Assembly: GCF_024868665.1 (NCBI RefSeq) | Contig: NC_079899.1 | Span: 24,235,572 to 24,299,571 of the forward strand | Direction of reading: 5' to 3' | DNA from: Triplophysa rosa | Lineage: Eukaryota > Chordata > Actinopteri > Cypriniformes > Nemacheilidae | DNA: 64,000 nucleotides | Shown here: positions 38,101 to 50,095 of the stretch, piece by piece | Layout: every line of letters starts with the position of its first letter | How positions within the stretch are numbered: the stretch's first letter is position 1 | Program-made: the position numbers and the translations under genes | The notes under the pieces: model-generated | The model's database searches: none | What the model was told of the DNA's origin: nothing | The model's input: only the letters and a program-made list of their open reading frames with translations

Positions 38101-39544
38101 CCTTCTAACTGCATTTAAAACCTATTTCCAGTCAGCCTGTGAATCACCATGACCGGCACCATTTGAGTAATAGCAGGGCTGTTCCATACGAGAGAACGAG
38201 AGAGACCCCATCTACACCCGGAAAAACCCCTGCGAAGTAAGGAGACTTCTCCTGTCCGTCTATTCAACACTGTGCTCAGATTTACTAAGATATTAAAACG
38301 TGCAATCAAACGTCAAAAAATGAAAATGATCCGAAAATGATTTAATTGTGCTAGCTACTGATCAGCTAAGGGATGTTCTTATGATGACAACTATAAACAT
38401 ACAGTATATTAGCATCCACAAAAACACCAACAGATGATAATGTTATGTTAATTCTAAGCGCAAAGACACATCCATGGATGCAGATGACCTGCCGCTGCTT
38501 TAAGCCTCTCAAAGAAACATAAAATTGTTTAAAGAAGCCGTCAGTCTGTTGAGAGAGTTGTTGTCTTAAGACAAATTTTATTTCTATTTTTGTTGCCATT
38601 TTAAAAATTTCATAGACGATTTCAGCGGTTACAACGTGAACAAATGCGACCTCCGCAAAGAATCAATAAATGTTGTGTAGTTTTAATTTAACTGAATACA
38701 ATTAATATACAATAAAAATATAGAATCAAGTATATTAATATAAATGAAATATAAAATAAATGGCTATATAATAACCAAACATAGACTGGAAGTTCTGTGA
38801 TTTACTCATTTTTTGGTAGATCTTACAATTTAGGCTTAAAGACATTGAGTGAATTTCAAAGCTGTAAAATCAATGAAATATACTATTTAAATTGAGTATA
38901 TGTATGTAAAACAAATAAGTAAATCTGAGTAACTCAAAAAGTTCCATTAGAATTCACCAAAAATATTACGGGTGTATTAAAAATAGAATTCGTTAATTAA
39001 ATACTTATGTCCTTTCATTAAATAAACTTAATCAATACATGTACATTTATTAGAGATTTATTGTTTATGTAATTTATTTTTTAGAGAAATGAACTGTTGG
39101 ATTTTAATTTAAAAAAATTATATCCACTCAAAAAAACTTTTAAAATCATTTTTAAAGATTTTATTAAGTTAATATAGCTTTTTATTTTTGTGATATTTAC
39201 TAAGACACTGGATTATTTTTTCAAGTGACAGAGATAAGAAAATGGTGTGGGCACTTTTGACTTACGCAGGTAAATAACAACCGAAGAAAACCTTAGCAAC
39301 ATCCACATGCCAAAGGCCTGGCAATCACCCAGAACACACAAGCATCACGGCAGTGAGTTCTGCAAAGTACCAAACACTGCAATGTGCTCTTACTGAGAAA
39401 TATTTGAGGCAACACAAGACAACGTTGATACTTCAATAAAACATTACAGAGAACCTGATGCATGAAAGAGCAACCTCTGAGTAATGCAGAATGAGTAATC
39501 GGTGTGGAACATGGCATGCTTCACTTGTAGTGTATGTACAAGAT

Positions 39545-39563
39545 GAGAGAGAGACAGAAAGAG

Positions 39564-39626
<63 letters not shown>
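39545..39626. repeat. GA microsatellite
   Basis: GAGAGA with GACAGAAA interruptions in the first third, then about 22 pure GA units. The SLSLSL frames read opposite it are artefacts. Confidence 0.95.
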
Positions 39627-39628
<2 letters not shown>

Positions 39629-41269
39629 AAGTAAACATGAGTGTACAGTGTAGTCCTAAATAAAGGCTGAATCCAGACAGCAGGCCTGTAACAACTCTCA
39701 GCTGGTAGTTCTTTTCTCTGGGGCTCTGGCCCAAATGCACGGACTTATTTATTTATCGTATCCACAAGCAGATATCCTGATGTTTGAACCACCTTCTCAA
39801 ATGTCCGAGACAAACGGAATAAATGACATTTTTGAGATTAAAATTCATTCTCTCATCCCAGCATGACACCAGCGTCTGTTTGACTGACCACTGGCACACT
39901 GGGATTGTTCAAGAGATGTGAAAACAAACTTTACTTTTATTCAGCTTAAACGTCTAAAAGAATTACTGAGCTAGGTAATACTTTGTCATGGTTATAAAAG
40001 GTAGATCTTAATAGCCGTGTTACAGCTGCAGAAAAATAGATCAAAAAGAAGCTTTATTATGCATTAGAAAATCCAGTTATACAATTTTCCCACTTAGGCT
40101 CACTTAAGTACCATCTAAAGAACAGAAGCAAGTTCTCAATCACTAGAGTTCCTCTTTTAATATAAATCGCTTCTTTAGAGCTGTAATATATCAGCCAGGA
40201 GCGTTTAAGTAACTTAAGAAAGGTTAATATTTAATAAGACATTTACATTTTCTTAAGTTAGAGGTGTTTGCACCTCCCACTACATTTCTAGAGAAGCTTT
40301 GCGATTCCTAGTGTTGTTGTGTGGTTGCCAATGTGTTCTCCATGATACCCTTTGATACATGCTTTAATTATTAGCATAATAAATAAGGTCAAATCACAGA
40401 CCAGCAGCCGCATCTGTGAAGGATCGGATGAACTTCAATAATTCATTATACTGACGTAATGACCTCGCCATTTTGGAGATAGGATGAAGGAATGCGTGTT
40501 GTGTAATTCAGTGGGTTTATCACACTTTACATTACAGTATCAACAGACACTGTAATGTAAATTGCTGTTGTTTTATTTCCTTTTTTCTCACATTATGAAT
40601 TGAACAAATTATTTTCAAATAATTTATGAAAACAAATATCCCATGTGACTCAGTCAGCGTTTAATTCATAAATCGGAGGGTCATAGAGAGAGACAACACG
40701 TGAATAATATTTTACATCATTATTGCATTCAAATGTCAACCCTGCCCAGACAGTAAATCTACTTTCTCTCATTTTTAACATGGAATTCTGTATGTGCACA
40801 CGCTGTTATTCAAAGCCGATAACATGAGTATACACAACCGTGAGCTATAGTGTAAAAAATACTGCATCTCTGCACTCACACAACATTAAAAAACAAGATT
40901 TACGCTTCATAACCACCATAAGGTAACTCTAAAGAGAACTGTACACACAACTCTAACCATCAAATACCAAGAACAACTATTTACAGTCCTCATTATCCTA
41001 CATAATTAAATATTCCAGATTATGAATACACCCTAAACTCCAAAAATGTGCAGATATTTTTAAATATTACATAGAATACATACAGAGAATACATGAACCT
41101 TTTATATTTATCTAGTTAAATGAAAAATGTTAAATAATAATCAAAAGAGCATCATCTGAAAACCTCAAAGTAGCTTACATTTACTACAATTTTGTCATTG
41201 TACTATATAGTTACAAACTCAGATCTTTAAAGTCCCCGTGAACCGTAAGTTGCTCGAGTGAAAAGTAAT

Positions 41270-41699
41270 AGGCCCTTTTCACAATGACGTCACTTAACTT
41301 CTGCCTTTTCGCAAAGCAGTGTATCATAACATCCGTCTTGCAACAAACAAGACGAAGAAGAACTTCCGTTTTGCCGTTGTGCAGGAATTTAACAACAGTG
41401 GAAAAAAAACCCTGACAGAACACTTATTCAAGGACTTATCCTAGCACCTTCGCTAACACAAAAAGAAAACAAAACACTTACCTTCATAATCAAACAGGTA
41501 CTGTTCAACGAAGCATTTGTATCCTTTATCTAGATTTGGTCTTGTCGTAAGCGAAAATTTGTCTGCAAGATGTTGTACATCATCCAGCCGTATTTGTGGC
41601 AGCTGTGCAAGGGACTTGGTAAACTCCATTCTAAGGTAAGTAACGATACACTGCTTCGCGGCAGAACGGAAGATGCGTGACGTCATGTGAAAAAGCCCT
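41270..41699 (-). mobile_element. AT-flanked element, ISL2EU-like, internally deleted
   Basis: The left end AGGCCCTTTTCACAATGACG and inverted right end AGGGCTTTTTCACATGACGT both continue to TCAC. AT lies on each side (41268-41269, 41700-41701), and a 2-bp AT duplication fits ISL2EU/IS4EU elements. These elements are reported to encode a transposase and a YqaJ-type nuclease; the exon at 41482-41629 fits the latter. At 430 bp this is a deleted, non-autonomous copy. Confidence 0.6.
41482..41629 (-). pseudogene. first-exon remnant of a transposon-borne YqaJ-like gene
   Basis: 49 codons from ATG at 41629: MEFTKSLAQLPQIRLDDVQH, then LADKFSLTTRPNLDKGYKCF and VEQYLFDYE, followed by an intact donor (GAAG|GTAAGTG). 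The GYK(C/F)F...Y motif resembles the N-terminal part of the large YqaJ-domain proteins carried by fish transposons. Nothing downstream continues it before the element ends, so it is a fragment. The similarity is from memory and weak on its own; the position inside an AT-flanked element supports it. Confidence 0.45.
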
Positions 41700-43398
41700 A
41701 TTTCAAAGGAGAAAATTAGTAGGCGTGGCTTGCGTTTTTCACTGCTAATTGATTGGATGTGTAAAAACAGCTGTTGCATTTTGAAATGAAACTGGCAGCA
41801 GACTGACGGTTGAAGGGGAGGAGTTAACGGATGCTCTGCCCAAGCCGTCTAATTTACGTAATTTGAGATGGATAGTCATTTCACGGTGGAAGTGCATTTT
41901 CAGATTTTAACAGAAGATTATGAGGGTATTTTAAAAAGAAAATGACCCACATTGATAAACTGTTTACTATAAACGCTGCAATATTTCATGAAAAAATGAG
42001 AATTGTCATTTTTTATTTCACTGGGACTTTAACCACAAAGCCACATAACTAATGTTGTCAGATTTCAACAGTGAAAGCAACACACGTTGTGCTCTTGATT
42101 GAAGTGCGTTGTGTCAAAGCATGAAGCCTGACATAATAATAATCCAATAATAATAATACAATAATGTCCTAATAATACAATAATGTTTTTGGAACTGTCC
42201 ATCATCTCTACCAAACATTTTTTCACTGTGTCTGATCAATATGCTGTTAACCCTTAACCTTCGAACATCAATGGTGTCAAAGGTCAGGGTCGTTTATTCT
42301 GCAAGTTCATTACTACTGCTACCGTGGCAACATGACCCTTCTGAACCCCACGATAGAAAAACATAATTTTTAAGCCATTTTATCACAATCAACCTGTGAG
42401 CTCAAGCTAACCTCCACAGTTCTCGGGTACATTTATAATGGGAAGACTGTCAAGAATTATATATTTTCAAACAAGCATCCAGCTGCCGTTTATAAAATAT
42501 ATTTAATGACACCGTGGGTTGGATTAGTCAAGAAGTGCCTGGCCGGCTGCTGCCACACCCTGGGTCTTAATGTTAGATGACAGCTGCCCTCGTTGTGTTT
42601 GAATGATGACAGAAGCAAACGGAAACCATAGAGAGACGGGCCGACTGCACTCCGAGATCAAATGGAAGATTAACTGAGACGTGATATCCCCATCACAGAG
42701 CTAGAGAAGGAAAGGCCAACAGCATCAAACAAACTGTGGTTCGTGTCAGGCGTAAATTGTGTTCGAGTTCGGCTTTTAAATTGCTCATTTTATTGCTTGT
42801 TCCAGTTGTTGGGTAGTACAGACCTGCTAAACTAGACAACATTTCAGCATGCTACTAAAGGCCCTGGTCTGTGCCCTCAGCTCTCCAAAATTCAAATCTC
42901 ACCGTGACACTGCGACAGCAAGCGATCCGGGTCACATAGGCAAAAGCAAACGGCTACACGGCATATTCCGCCTCTGTTTTAAACAGGGGTCAGTTCTTGT
43001 TGAAAAGAGGGGTCTGTTCCCCACCCAAACCCCTGCTTTTCACACAGACCAGCATCTCAAACACAAACCCTCATCACCATAATAAAACCACCATCTCGTG
43101 GGAGAGGGAGGGGCAGACAACACATGATTCGCTTTCAAAACCCAGTGGCACAGAGGCCGCGCGAGCACAACTGCAATAGCGTCTAAGGCTGTCGGGTTGA
43201 ATTACACAACTATATATTTAGACAACCGTAGATGTATATAAGCAAGCATGCAGTAAAATGCAGCAACTCGATGTTGAAGTGCAACACATTGTTGGGTAAT
43301 ATATTTGCTATGAGGGATGTGCAAAGTGGCCCATATTGCCTGGTCCAGTGGAGATCGCCAATAATGATGATCCATCAACATTCAATATGTGTGACCAG

Positions 43399-43911
43399 TT
43401 TACGGTTCCATTTGTTAACATTAGTTACGTTAGCTAAAGTTTCATCCAAAAATTTAAATTCTTTCATCATTTAGTCGTCCTCATGTCACTTAAAATCTGT
43501 ATGACTGTCTTTTGTGGAACACCAGATATTTTAAAGAGACACTGGTAACAATTTTGGCCCCTATTGACGTTCACTGTACGGACACAAAACCACAGAGTCA
43601 TTTCTCAAAATATCTATATATAAAGTTTTCAACGACACGAGGACGAATTAAGGATGCCAGAATGTTTCTTTTGGGGTGAACTATCCCTTTAACAAACAAA
43701 CAAGAAACAATACAATTGCACCATTTATTAAGCTTAGCCTCAGTGTTTACGAATACATTTTTATTTTCAGTGTTAAATCTGTTGACATTAGTTAACGCAC
43801 AATGAGCTAACATAAACAAATAACGAACAACTGTATTTATATTAACTAACATTAACATTAACATTAACTAACATATGGTAATAAAAGGAAGCTTGATGTA
43901 ATGTGTTACCT
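43399..43911. mobile_element. copy of the 2979-3998 element, interrupted by a MITE
   Basis: The ends carry TTTGTTAACATTAGTTACGT at the left and repeated 'taacattaacattaactaac' with GTAATGTGTTACC at the right. Bases 43433-43692 are a member of the 'agggatagttcaccca' family (right end GGGGTGAACTATCCCTTTAA). Confidence 0.6.
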
Positions 43912-45148
43912 AGCACCACTATTTTGTATGCGCTTACAGTAAAGTCCAATAGCCTAAACTACAATGAAAATCTTGGATTCAAAAACTAATTTTGCCCAAG
44001 AAACAGAGAAATGTTTTGTGTTTTTAACATTAAAAAAAAAAAACATCACATCAATCGAATTAACCAGAAATCGGTACAATTCAGTACTCTTTCTGGGTCG
44101 CTACTCAAGCACATTAGCTTCTTTATACAAAAATATCAGATAATCTTGCCTGAATTGAAAGACAAAACATGCTCTTTTAAAAATAATGGATGATCAAAGG
44201 ATGAACTTGTAGAGTTCAAGTAAAGGGAGATCCAGAAATGTGAATATTCTAAAGCAACTTTTCATTTCCATCCTCCTGATAATATAATTTGCAAACAAAA
44301 CAACACAAGTGATGTTTTCACAAGTGGTCTCAGACTTTTGTACCCCACTTTAAATTGTGCGTAACGTTATATGATAACTACCCGATACAGCATGCTCACT
44401 CTGCCCTTTATTTCCTCGTTCACCAGCCAACTCACCCGGCCAATGAATTCTGATTTCAAGCCTGCAGTGCATCGCCACCACACCTTGGGACACATGCTCG
44501 CTTCCTCCTCAGTATTTCTGAGCATCTGTCCTACAACATCATTCAAACTAAGCAGGGCAGGGTGTGCGCTGGGGCCCAAGGTGATGATGAGGCAGCGTCT
44601 AAAGAACCATGACCAAGCAACGACACAGGCGTGTCTGTCCACTGGACCACATACACAGAGAACCGCTCATAAACCCGCAAATCCCACGTCCCCCATCCTG
44701 CAGCGCAGAGGCCAAATGGGACAAGCCCCACAAACGTGCTTAACACAAACACAAATGCAGGGGTGTTGAAAGACAACAGCAGGCCACACTTCCGTGTGAG
44801 GTGGTTGGAGAATACACTCACTCACACCGACACACACACATTGCTGTCCTTGTAGACAGAAATAGCAATACTGCAAAATAAATCATCCCCTCCCCAGGCT
44901 TTATAAGGCTTATATGTAAACATTCAACCACCCTTACGGATACTATTTGTGTATGCAGCTGGTCCATCCTATGCAGGCCATTTCAACAAAGCAACGTGCC
45001 ATACCAATCTCCCATAATGCCATAAATCTCCATCAGCTCGAGTTAAACCTTCGGATAATACAAGAGCTATTTAATTCTAACCTGGCTTTTCTAAAAAAAG
45101 CATCCAGCAGCAGCTCACAACAGCAAAAGACAAGAGCCGGGTACTTAC

Positions 45149-45360
45149 CATAACACTACTCCATTTTCCTTATAGTGCGGTGTGTGAGGGAGGTGCCTGC
45201 TGTACTGCAGCTCTCGCTGGAGGGATGCTGATGATGTAGCTCCTTTCAGGAGAGCAGCCCAGTTACCTTGGAAACTGTGAAGTGATGGAGTGGCCGTGTT
45301 GTGGTGTGATTGGCCGGAAAGGGGTGGTGCTCACTCTGTGGGGTCCATGGGGGCGGGGCT
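45149..45360 (-). other. akap6: tentative akap6 5' noncoding exon and promoter
   Basis: akap6 coding exon 1 has a splice acceptor directly before its short leader, so at least one untranslated exon must lie upstream. On the minus strand the sequence ...GTGTTATG|GTAAGTAC at 45149/45148 is a strong donor in the right orientation. A GC box (CCCCGCCCCC) lies near 45348-45358 on the same strand. The transcription start is unknown, and the right boundary given here is only the GC box. This is inference from splice signals, with no protein support. Confidence 0.3.
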
Positions 45361-46559
45361 ACAAATAAGAGGAGAGGAAACAGAACTGTGGATGCAGATA
45401 CACCACATCTGAGAGAGTGGTGTCCGTGGAGTGCAGTATAACTCAAAAGCAAATAAATACACGTTTAAATACACAATATATGGTATGAGAGATGAGAAAT
45501 AATATATGAGAAAGTATGTGAAGAATGTACCTGACACACTTCGTTCCAAGCAATCAGGTAACGTAATCCTGGTTATTTTGTTCATATTTTATCGGTTTTT
45601 TTAAGTCAATCTTATTTGCATATTTATGTCAGTGACAGCTTATCGACAAACAATGCTAGCTGTTACACGCACGCGATAGCCTTTGTCAAACCACTCGTCT
45701 TTCAATGGAAATGTCGCCAAATAAATCCACATAAAAGTGATTAATAACACTATAAGAATAATGTTATCCGTTTACTTTAATAACGTTTAATACAAACACA
45801 TCATGCAGAAGTTTAGTGACTTTACAAAGTAAATATTTAGTTAGTTGTGCACCGAGGTTGTTCATGATTGGTGTAATGTTGTTACAAAACTCACCGTAAC
45901 ATTGAACATGACACCGGTTTTAGCAAATAAGTAATTACTTGAGATTGTAAAGACTTTAATATACATTTTACGTATCTGACGTACACCTTTCTAAAGTACC
46001 GATAATATTAGATGGCTTTGGCGTCTTATTTGCACGTGCAAAAAAGAAAACCCTCCTTTGCAATTTTAAGATAACGACCACTGGATGGCGATGCTGGACC
46101 AATTATAATCGATTTGGTGATCAGCTGACCTCAAGACGGACCCCCTGGCTACGACCTACAACCTCTGGTTTTTAATTTTTTTTATTATATATATAATATA
46201 TATTGTATTTTTTTATTTCGAAATAATCAGGCAATATTATAATATTGCTTACAGGTTTCACCCTTCGTTAAGCTACCATGTGAACTTTTTGCTTCATAAA
46301 ATGAACTTATTTAAACTTGTAAATTACTTGGTTAAAAGTTAAATCAGTATCGCCCGATAAATGAATTACCAAAAAAAAACAGCTCAGCTAAAGCCATGCA
46401 TACTATGCCCTTTCCTCGCCCTTCATTTTCGGGTTGACACGAAAAGCTACATGCAGTCTAAAGGGCCCGAGCTACGGTAGTCAAATCTTCAATGATGTGT
46501 TTCATTAAAAAAATGCACTTATGTCACTGCAGATGATGCTGCGGTAGATCTTTCTGTAA
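45361..46559. other. intergenic stretch between akap6 and zranb1 promoters
   Basis: AT-rich, no gene or clear repeat seen. An AT-only stretch at 46168-46212 and a CpG rise from about 46420 mark the approach to the zranb1 promoter. If the tentative akap6 first exon is right, the two genes are divergent and about 1.5 kb apart. Confidence 0.4.
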
Positions 46560-47193
46560 CAATGACATCATCCCCTCAGCCTGGGCAGCGGAGCCAAACA
46601 CATGAAACACACGCCATTTTGGCTCCGTTCCAGCGCGATAGACAATATAGCCGCACGGCTATTCGCAGAGTCAAAATGGCGGACCAAAGGGCCACAGTTT
46701 CCTGATTGTTAGTGCTTATGAAGGAAGTACGCCGCGGAACCCTTTAACGAAAGAAAGGCGCTCTCATTGGTTTCCGCGATGTTTACGGACTGAGAGCCAA
46801 TCATATGTAGCCGCTGATCCAGGTGATATCCCTCCTACCAGTATCTCCGGAGTAGGTTTATTTTGGTTTACCCCCAGCTCCCGTACCGCCGCCATTAGAG
46901 CTAGCCAAATCGGCAACAGAAATGGGAATTCCGGTGTCTAAAACCCTCTAAAATCCCTCTTTGATGCGAAGATCGCGGTGGCGCTGAGGGTTTTAGAGGA
47001 AGGGAGGCGAAATAACATGGGTGTTCCGCCGCAGAATTGCTCTGCTGTCGCGGTAAATTGTCGGTGCTGAGCTGGATTTGGACCCGATAGGATTGGGTTT
47101 CGCCAGGACAGACCTTCGGAAGAGATCCGCTTGCAGAAGGGCAAACTCGGGAACGGTAGTGTTTGCAAACTGAATTGTGGAGTACAAAGGCAG
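46560..47193 (+). promoter_or_regulatory. zranb1: zranb1 CpG-rich promoter and 5' noncoding exon
   Basis: This is the most CpG-dense block in the window and lies just upstream of zranb1. It contains YY1-like GCCATTTTG and CAAAATGGCGG sites (about 46613-46685), a CCAAT box near 46797, and GCCGCCATTAG near 46890. The noncoding exon ends CAAAGGCAG|GTACGT at 47193, and the matching acceptor is TTCTTGCAG at 49144. A first untranslated exon is also usual for mammalian ZRANB1. No TATA box was seen; the transcription start was not fixed (perhaps 46850-46950). Confidence 0.6.
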
Positions 47194-49144
47194 GTACGTT
47201 AAGGGCCTCGATATTTATATGTGTGGGGGAAATCACTGTAACACGGGATATGCAACAGGGCAGTTTAATGCACCGTAGATTTTGTTTTAGTTTCCCAATG
47301 TTGTGCGTCAAATAGGTCAACATTCAATAGATGCGTGCGCTCAAATGATTGTTTGTTATTTTCCGTACATTTCTCATTTGTTTTTATTCAAGATCCGATA
47401 TTGCAGGAGAAATGTCATCATGTATGCGTTGAAGTGGCCTTATGTTTATTTACAGTAGAGACAAACACTCGAGCGCTTTTATGGTGTTGTTTTAGTTCGG
47501 GTAAAATCGACACCTTGGTGTGGAATTCCGAAAGGAGCCGAGAGTGTTTACAGCGTATCAGCGAGGAGATTTGGGAAATTGGGACATTTGTTTTTATTAC
47601 ATTTGAACTTGATACTTTGTAGCCGCGGAAATGCTTCTCACATTCCGTTCGAGGGTTCAAAGGAAAACTTCCGCTCGTTATGGAAAAAACCATTTCACCG
47701 TTACATAGAAGTTTCCTGACAGTGTAAAGGGCTTTTAAACTTAAGCCTCGATTTGGGGCAGCAATTGTCTAAAAGCTCAGTGTATTTTGAAGTACAGCCC
47801 GTGTACTGGATTCCACCCACCTGACCAGCGCTGTCAAAAAGCATCTTTAATTTGCCATAAAATGAAGCTATGCTGAAAACACAGTACTATGGGGATACCA
47901 TGACACTTAAACAAATACAATGGTACCAAATGATTACCACATACAAATGCCACGGTATTTACATGGCTCTTCCTATATGGTGGAAATATGTTGCATGTGC
48001 ACACTGTTCATTTTTCTAGTGGAAATGTAGGCCAGCATTTTGTTAACAAATGTTAATAACCAAGATCTAGTTCATAACCAATGAGAGTAAAAATGTGGGT
48101 CAAAGGATGTGACCGTTTACCCCAGTGATCTGGATTCATCACCACCTGTTTAGATTGTTGTCAGGAATAATCCAGAGTCGGGAACAACTTTCCGGTCCGA
48201 AAGCCTTTCCGAATAAATGCATTGTGTCCCTTTTTATTAGACCAGCAAATGCAAAGATTAAGGCCATTCACAATGAGGCAGAAATGTGTGAATGAAAAGA
48301 CCGAATGAAGAGATTTGCACCAACTGTTACTTTGTAACACGCAGAGAAATGCAGAGAATGTACATATTCACATGGATGTGCTTGTACCAGCTGAAGTGCA
48401 AAGCATTTTCACACATTGTTACTTGCTTCCTATCACTGCTAAAACTATTACAGTAATAACATTTTTGTTGGTTTTCTAATTTCCATCCTTCATCTGTTTT
48501 TAGCCCTATGCATTTGAATTTGGTGGAAATAGTTTGTAATAGTTACTTACGAACCTTACAAAATGTATTTTGGTGGTTTTGTGGTACATTAATAGTGTCC
48601 GACAGTAGTTTGTCAAACATGGGACTAAATGATCATTATCATATTGCATGGTACTGAAGAAGAATACATGCAAAAAAAAAACATAAATAATTGTATGGTT
48701 CATTTTGTATTAAGTTTACCATGTGGTCCAAATAAAGATTCGGTTAATGTAAAACAAACAAAAGAATGACTTAAATTAGTGGAAATTTTCCACACTATTT
48801 CGAATGGAAACATATTTTATTACACATTGGCCATGTTAGCATCTATGTACAAAAAGGTTGCTTTACTTCCATTAAAGCACACAAGATTTCAAATCATGCT
48901 GAAATAAAACCGATCATCCGTTCAGCTTGTGTATTTCACGCCACGTCTTGAAGCAAAACTTTGAAGACATTTTTCAAAATGTTCAATACTCAGATTGTTA
49001 TTGTGTAAAAGAAGCTGAAGAGTTGAATTATTTTGTATGGATGAATAATACTGACTAGATTACAATTAAAAAGAAAACATGGTTTCCATTAAACATTTCA
49101 AAAACGAGCAAAAACTAAACATCACTTGTCTGTCGTTCTTGCAG
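47194..49144. other. zranb1: zranb1 intron 1
   Basis: Lies between donor CAG|GTACGT (47193) and acceptor TTCTTGCAG (49144). No repeats with clear ends and no coding sequence. The first 500 bases continue the CpG-rich character of the promoter. Confidence 0.55.
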
Positions 49145-49254
49145 GAGAAACTGGAGGCGCTGCGTTCCTGCGCAGGTGAAAACCGGTGAAGAACGGAGAA
49201 CAGGTGGGTGGGAGGGAGGGGGGAGATCAGCTGCGGTGACCGGCGTGCGCGAGG

Positions 49255-50095
49255 ATGACAGATTTTGGCGTGAAGTGGAGCTGTGAGTACTGCACCTACG
49301 AGAACTGGGCGTCCGCCATCAAATGCACCATGTGTCGTGCCCAAAGACACAACGCACCCATCATCACAGAAGAACCCTTCAAGAGCAGCTCCAGCCTGGA
49401 CCCGCAGCTGTGCACCACCCAGAGCGGCTCCACCCTGCTCATCTGCCCAGACTCCAGCGCTCGACCTCGCGTACGGATCGCGGACGAGCTGCCCGAGACC
49501 AGCAGCAAATGGTCCTGCCACATGTGCACCTACCTGAACTGGCCCCGGGCCATCCGCTGCACGCAATGCCTCAGTCACAGGCAGCAGGGGTCGCAGCAGC
49601 GGCCCCTCAGCCCGTCAGAGGCCCCCCAGACCTCGGGCTCCAGACCTTCCCCTGTGATCTCTGACCCCTGCGAGGAGTACAACGACCGCAACCGGTTGAA
49701 CATGCACCCTCAGCGTTGGGAGTGCTCGGCCTGCACCTACGACAACTGGCCAAAGAGTCTCAGGTGTGTGGTTTGCGACCACCCTAAACCCAACAGTACG
49801 CCCGAGACGCCCCTGCATGACTCGGAGGCGGAGAGCGCTACATCCCAGTCCTTCGTAAACGAGCAGGAGCGAGAGAACGTAAGGACAACGGGGGGTGGGG
49901 GGATGAGCGGGGGACTGTGGGGCAGGCAGAGAAAACTCTCTCCACCTTCGTGTAAAGGGCAGGCGGAGGTGAAGATCGAGCTGGCGTGTGGAGCGATGGG
50001 CAGCGATAATGAGCAGGAGGCGGACTTTAAAAAGCTTAAACAGATCAGGAACCGGATGCGCAGAAGCGATTGGCTGTTTCTAAACGCGTGCGCTG
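49255..50095 (+). CDS. zranb1: zranb1 coding exon 1 (three NZF fingers)
   Basis: Residues 1-280 plus one base. The exon begins at 49145 after CGTTCTTGCAG, with 110 untranslated bases. The start ATG opens MTDFGVKWSCEYCTYENW. It holds all three ubiquitin-binding NZF fingers and the Ser/Gly-rich linker (GGGGMSGG near residue 220). The donor is GCTG|GTGAG; the open frame continues a few codons into the intron. Confidence 0.96.

Larger units (their letters stand above)
41231..42028. mobile_element. TTAA-flanked DNA transposon (Kolobok/piggyBac-like), interrupted
   Basis: The left end AGTCCCCGTGAA and inverted right end AGTCCCAGTGAA lie directly inside TTAA on both sides (41227-41230 and 42029-42032). 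A TTAA target duplication is typical of Kolobok and piggyBac. The right part (41702-42028) matches 55330-55656, including ATTGATTGGATGT-type, GGGGAGGAGTTAAC and AATGACCCACATTGATAAAC blocks. The interior at 41270-41699 is a separate insertion. Non-autonomous. Confidence 0.75.
35234..45148. other. akap6 5' intron (untranslated exon to coding exon 1)
   Basis: No protein-coding exon identified. It holds a GT run (36160-36178), MITE copies (37556-37735, 43399-43911), a GA tract (39545-39626) and the nested transposons at 41231-42028. Bases 42490-42680 are GC-balanced and non-repetitive, a plausible regulatory element. Bases 44360-44650 have an open minus frame of 91 codons with no recognised similarity. 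Confidence 0.5.

Noticed and set aside
39433..39740. SLSLSL open frames on the minus strand
   Set aside because: Translation of the GA tract at 39545-39626.
44367..44642. 91-codon minus frame with a fairly protein-like composition
   Set aside because: No family recognised and no convincing acceptor/donor pair; could be revisited with a homology search.
49066..49818. Long minus-strand and alternate plus-strand frames over the zinc-finger exon
   Set aside because: Shadows of the GC-rich zranb1 exon; no family similarity and incompatible with the splice structure.
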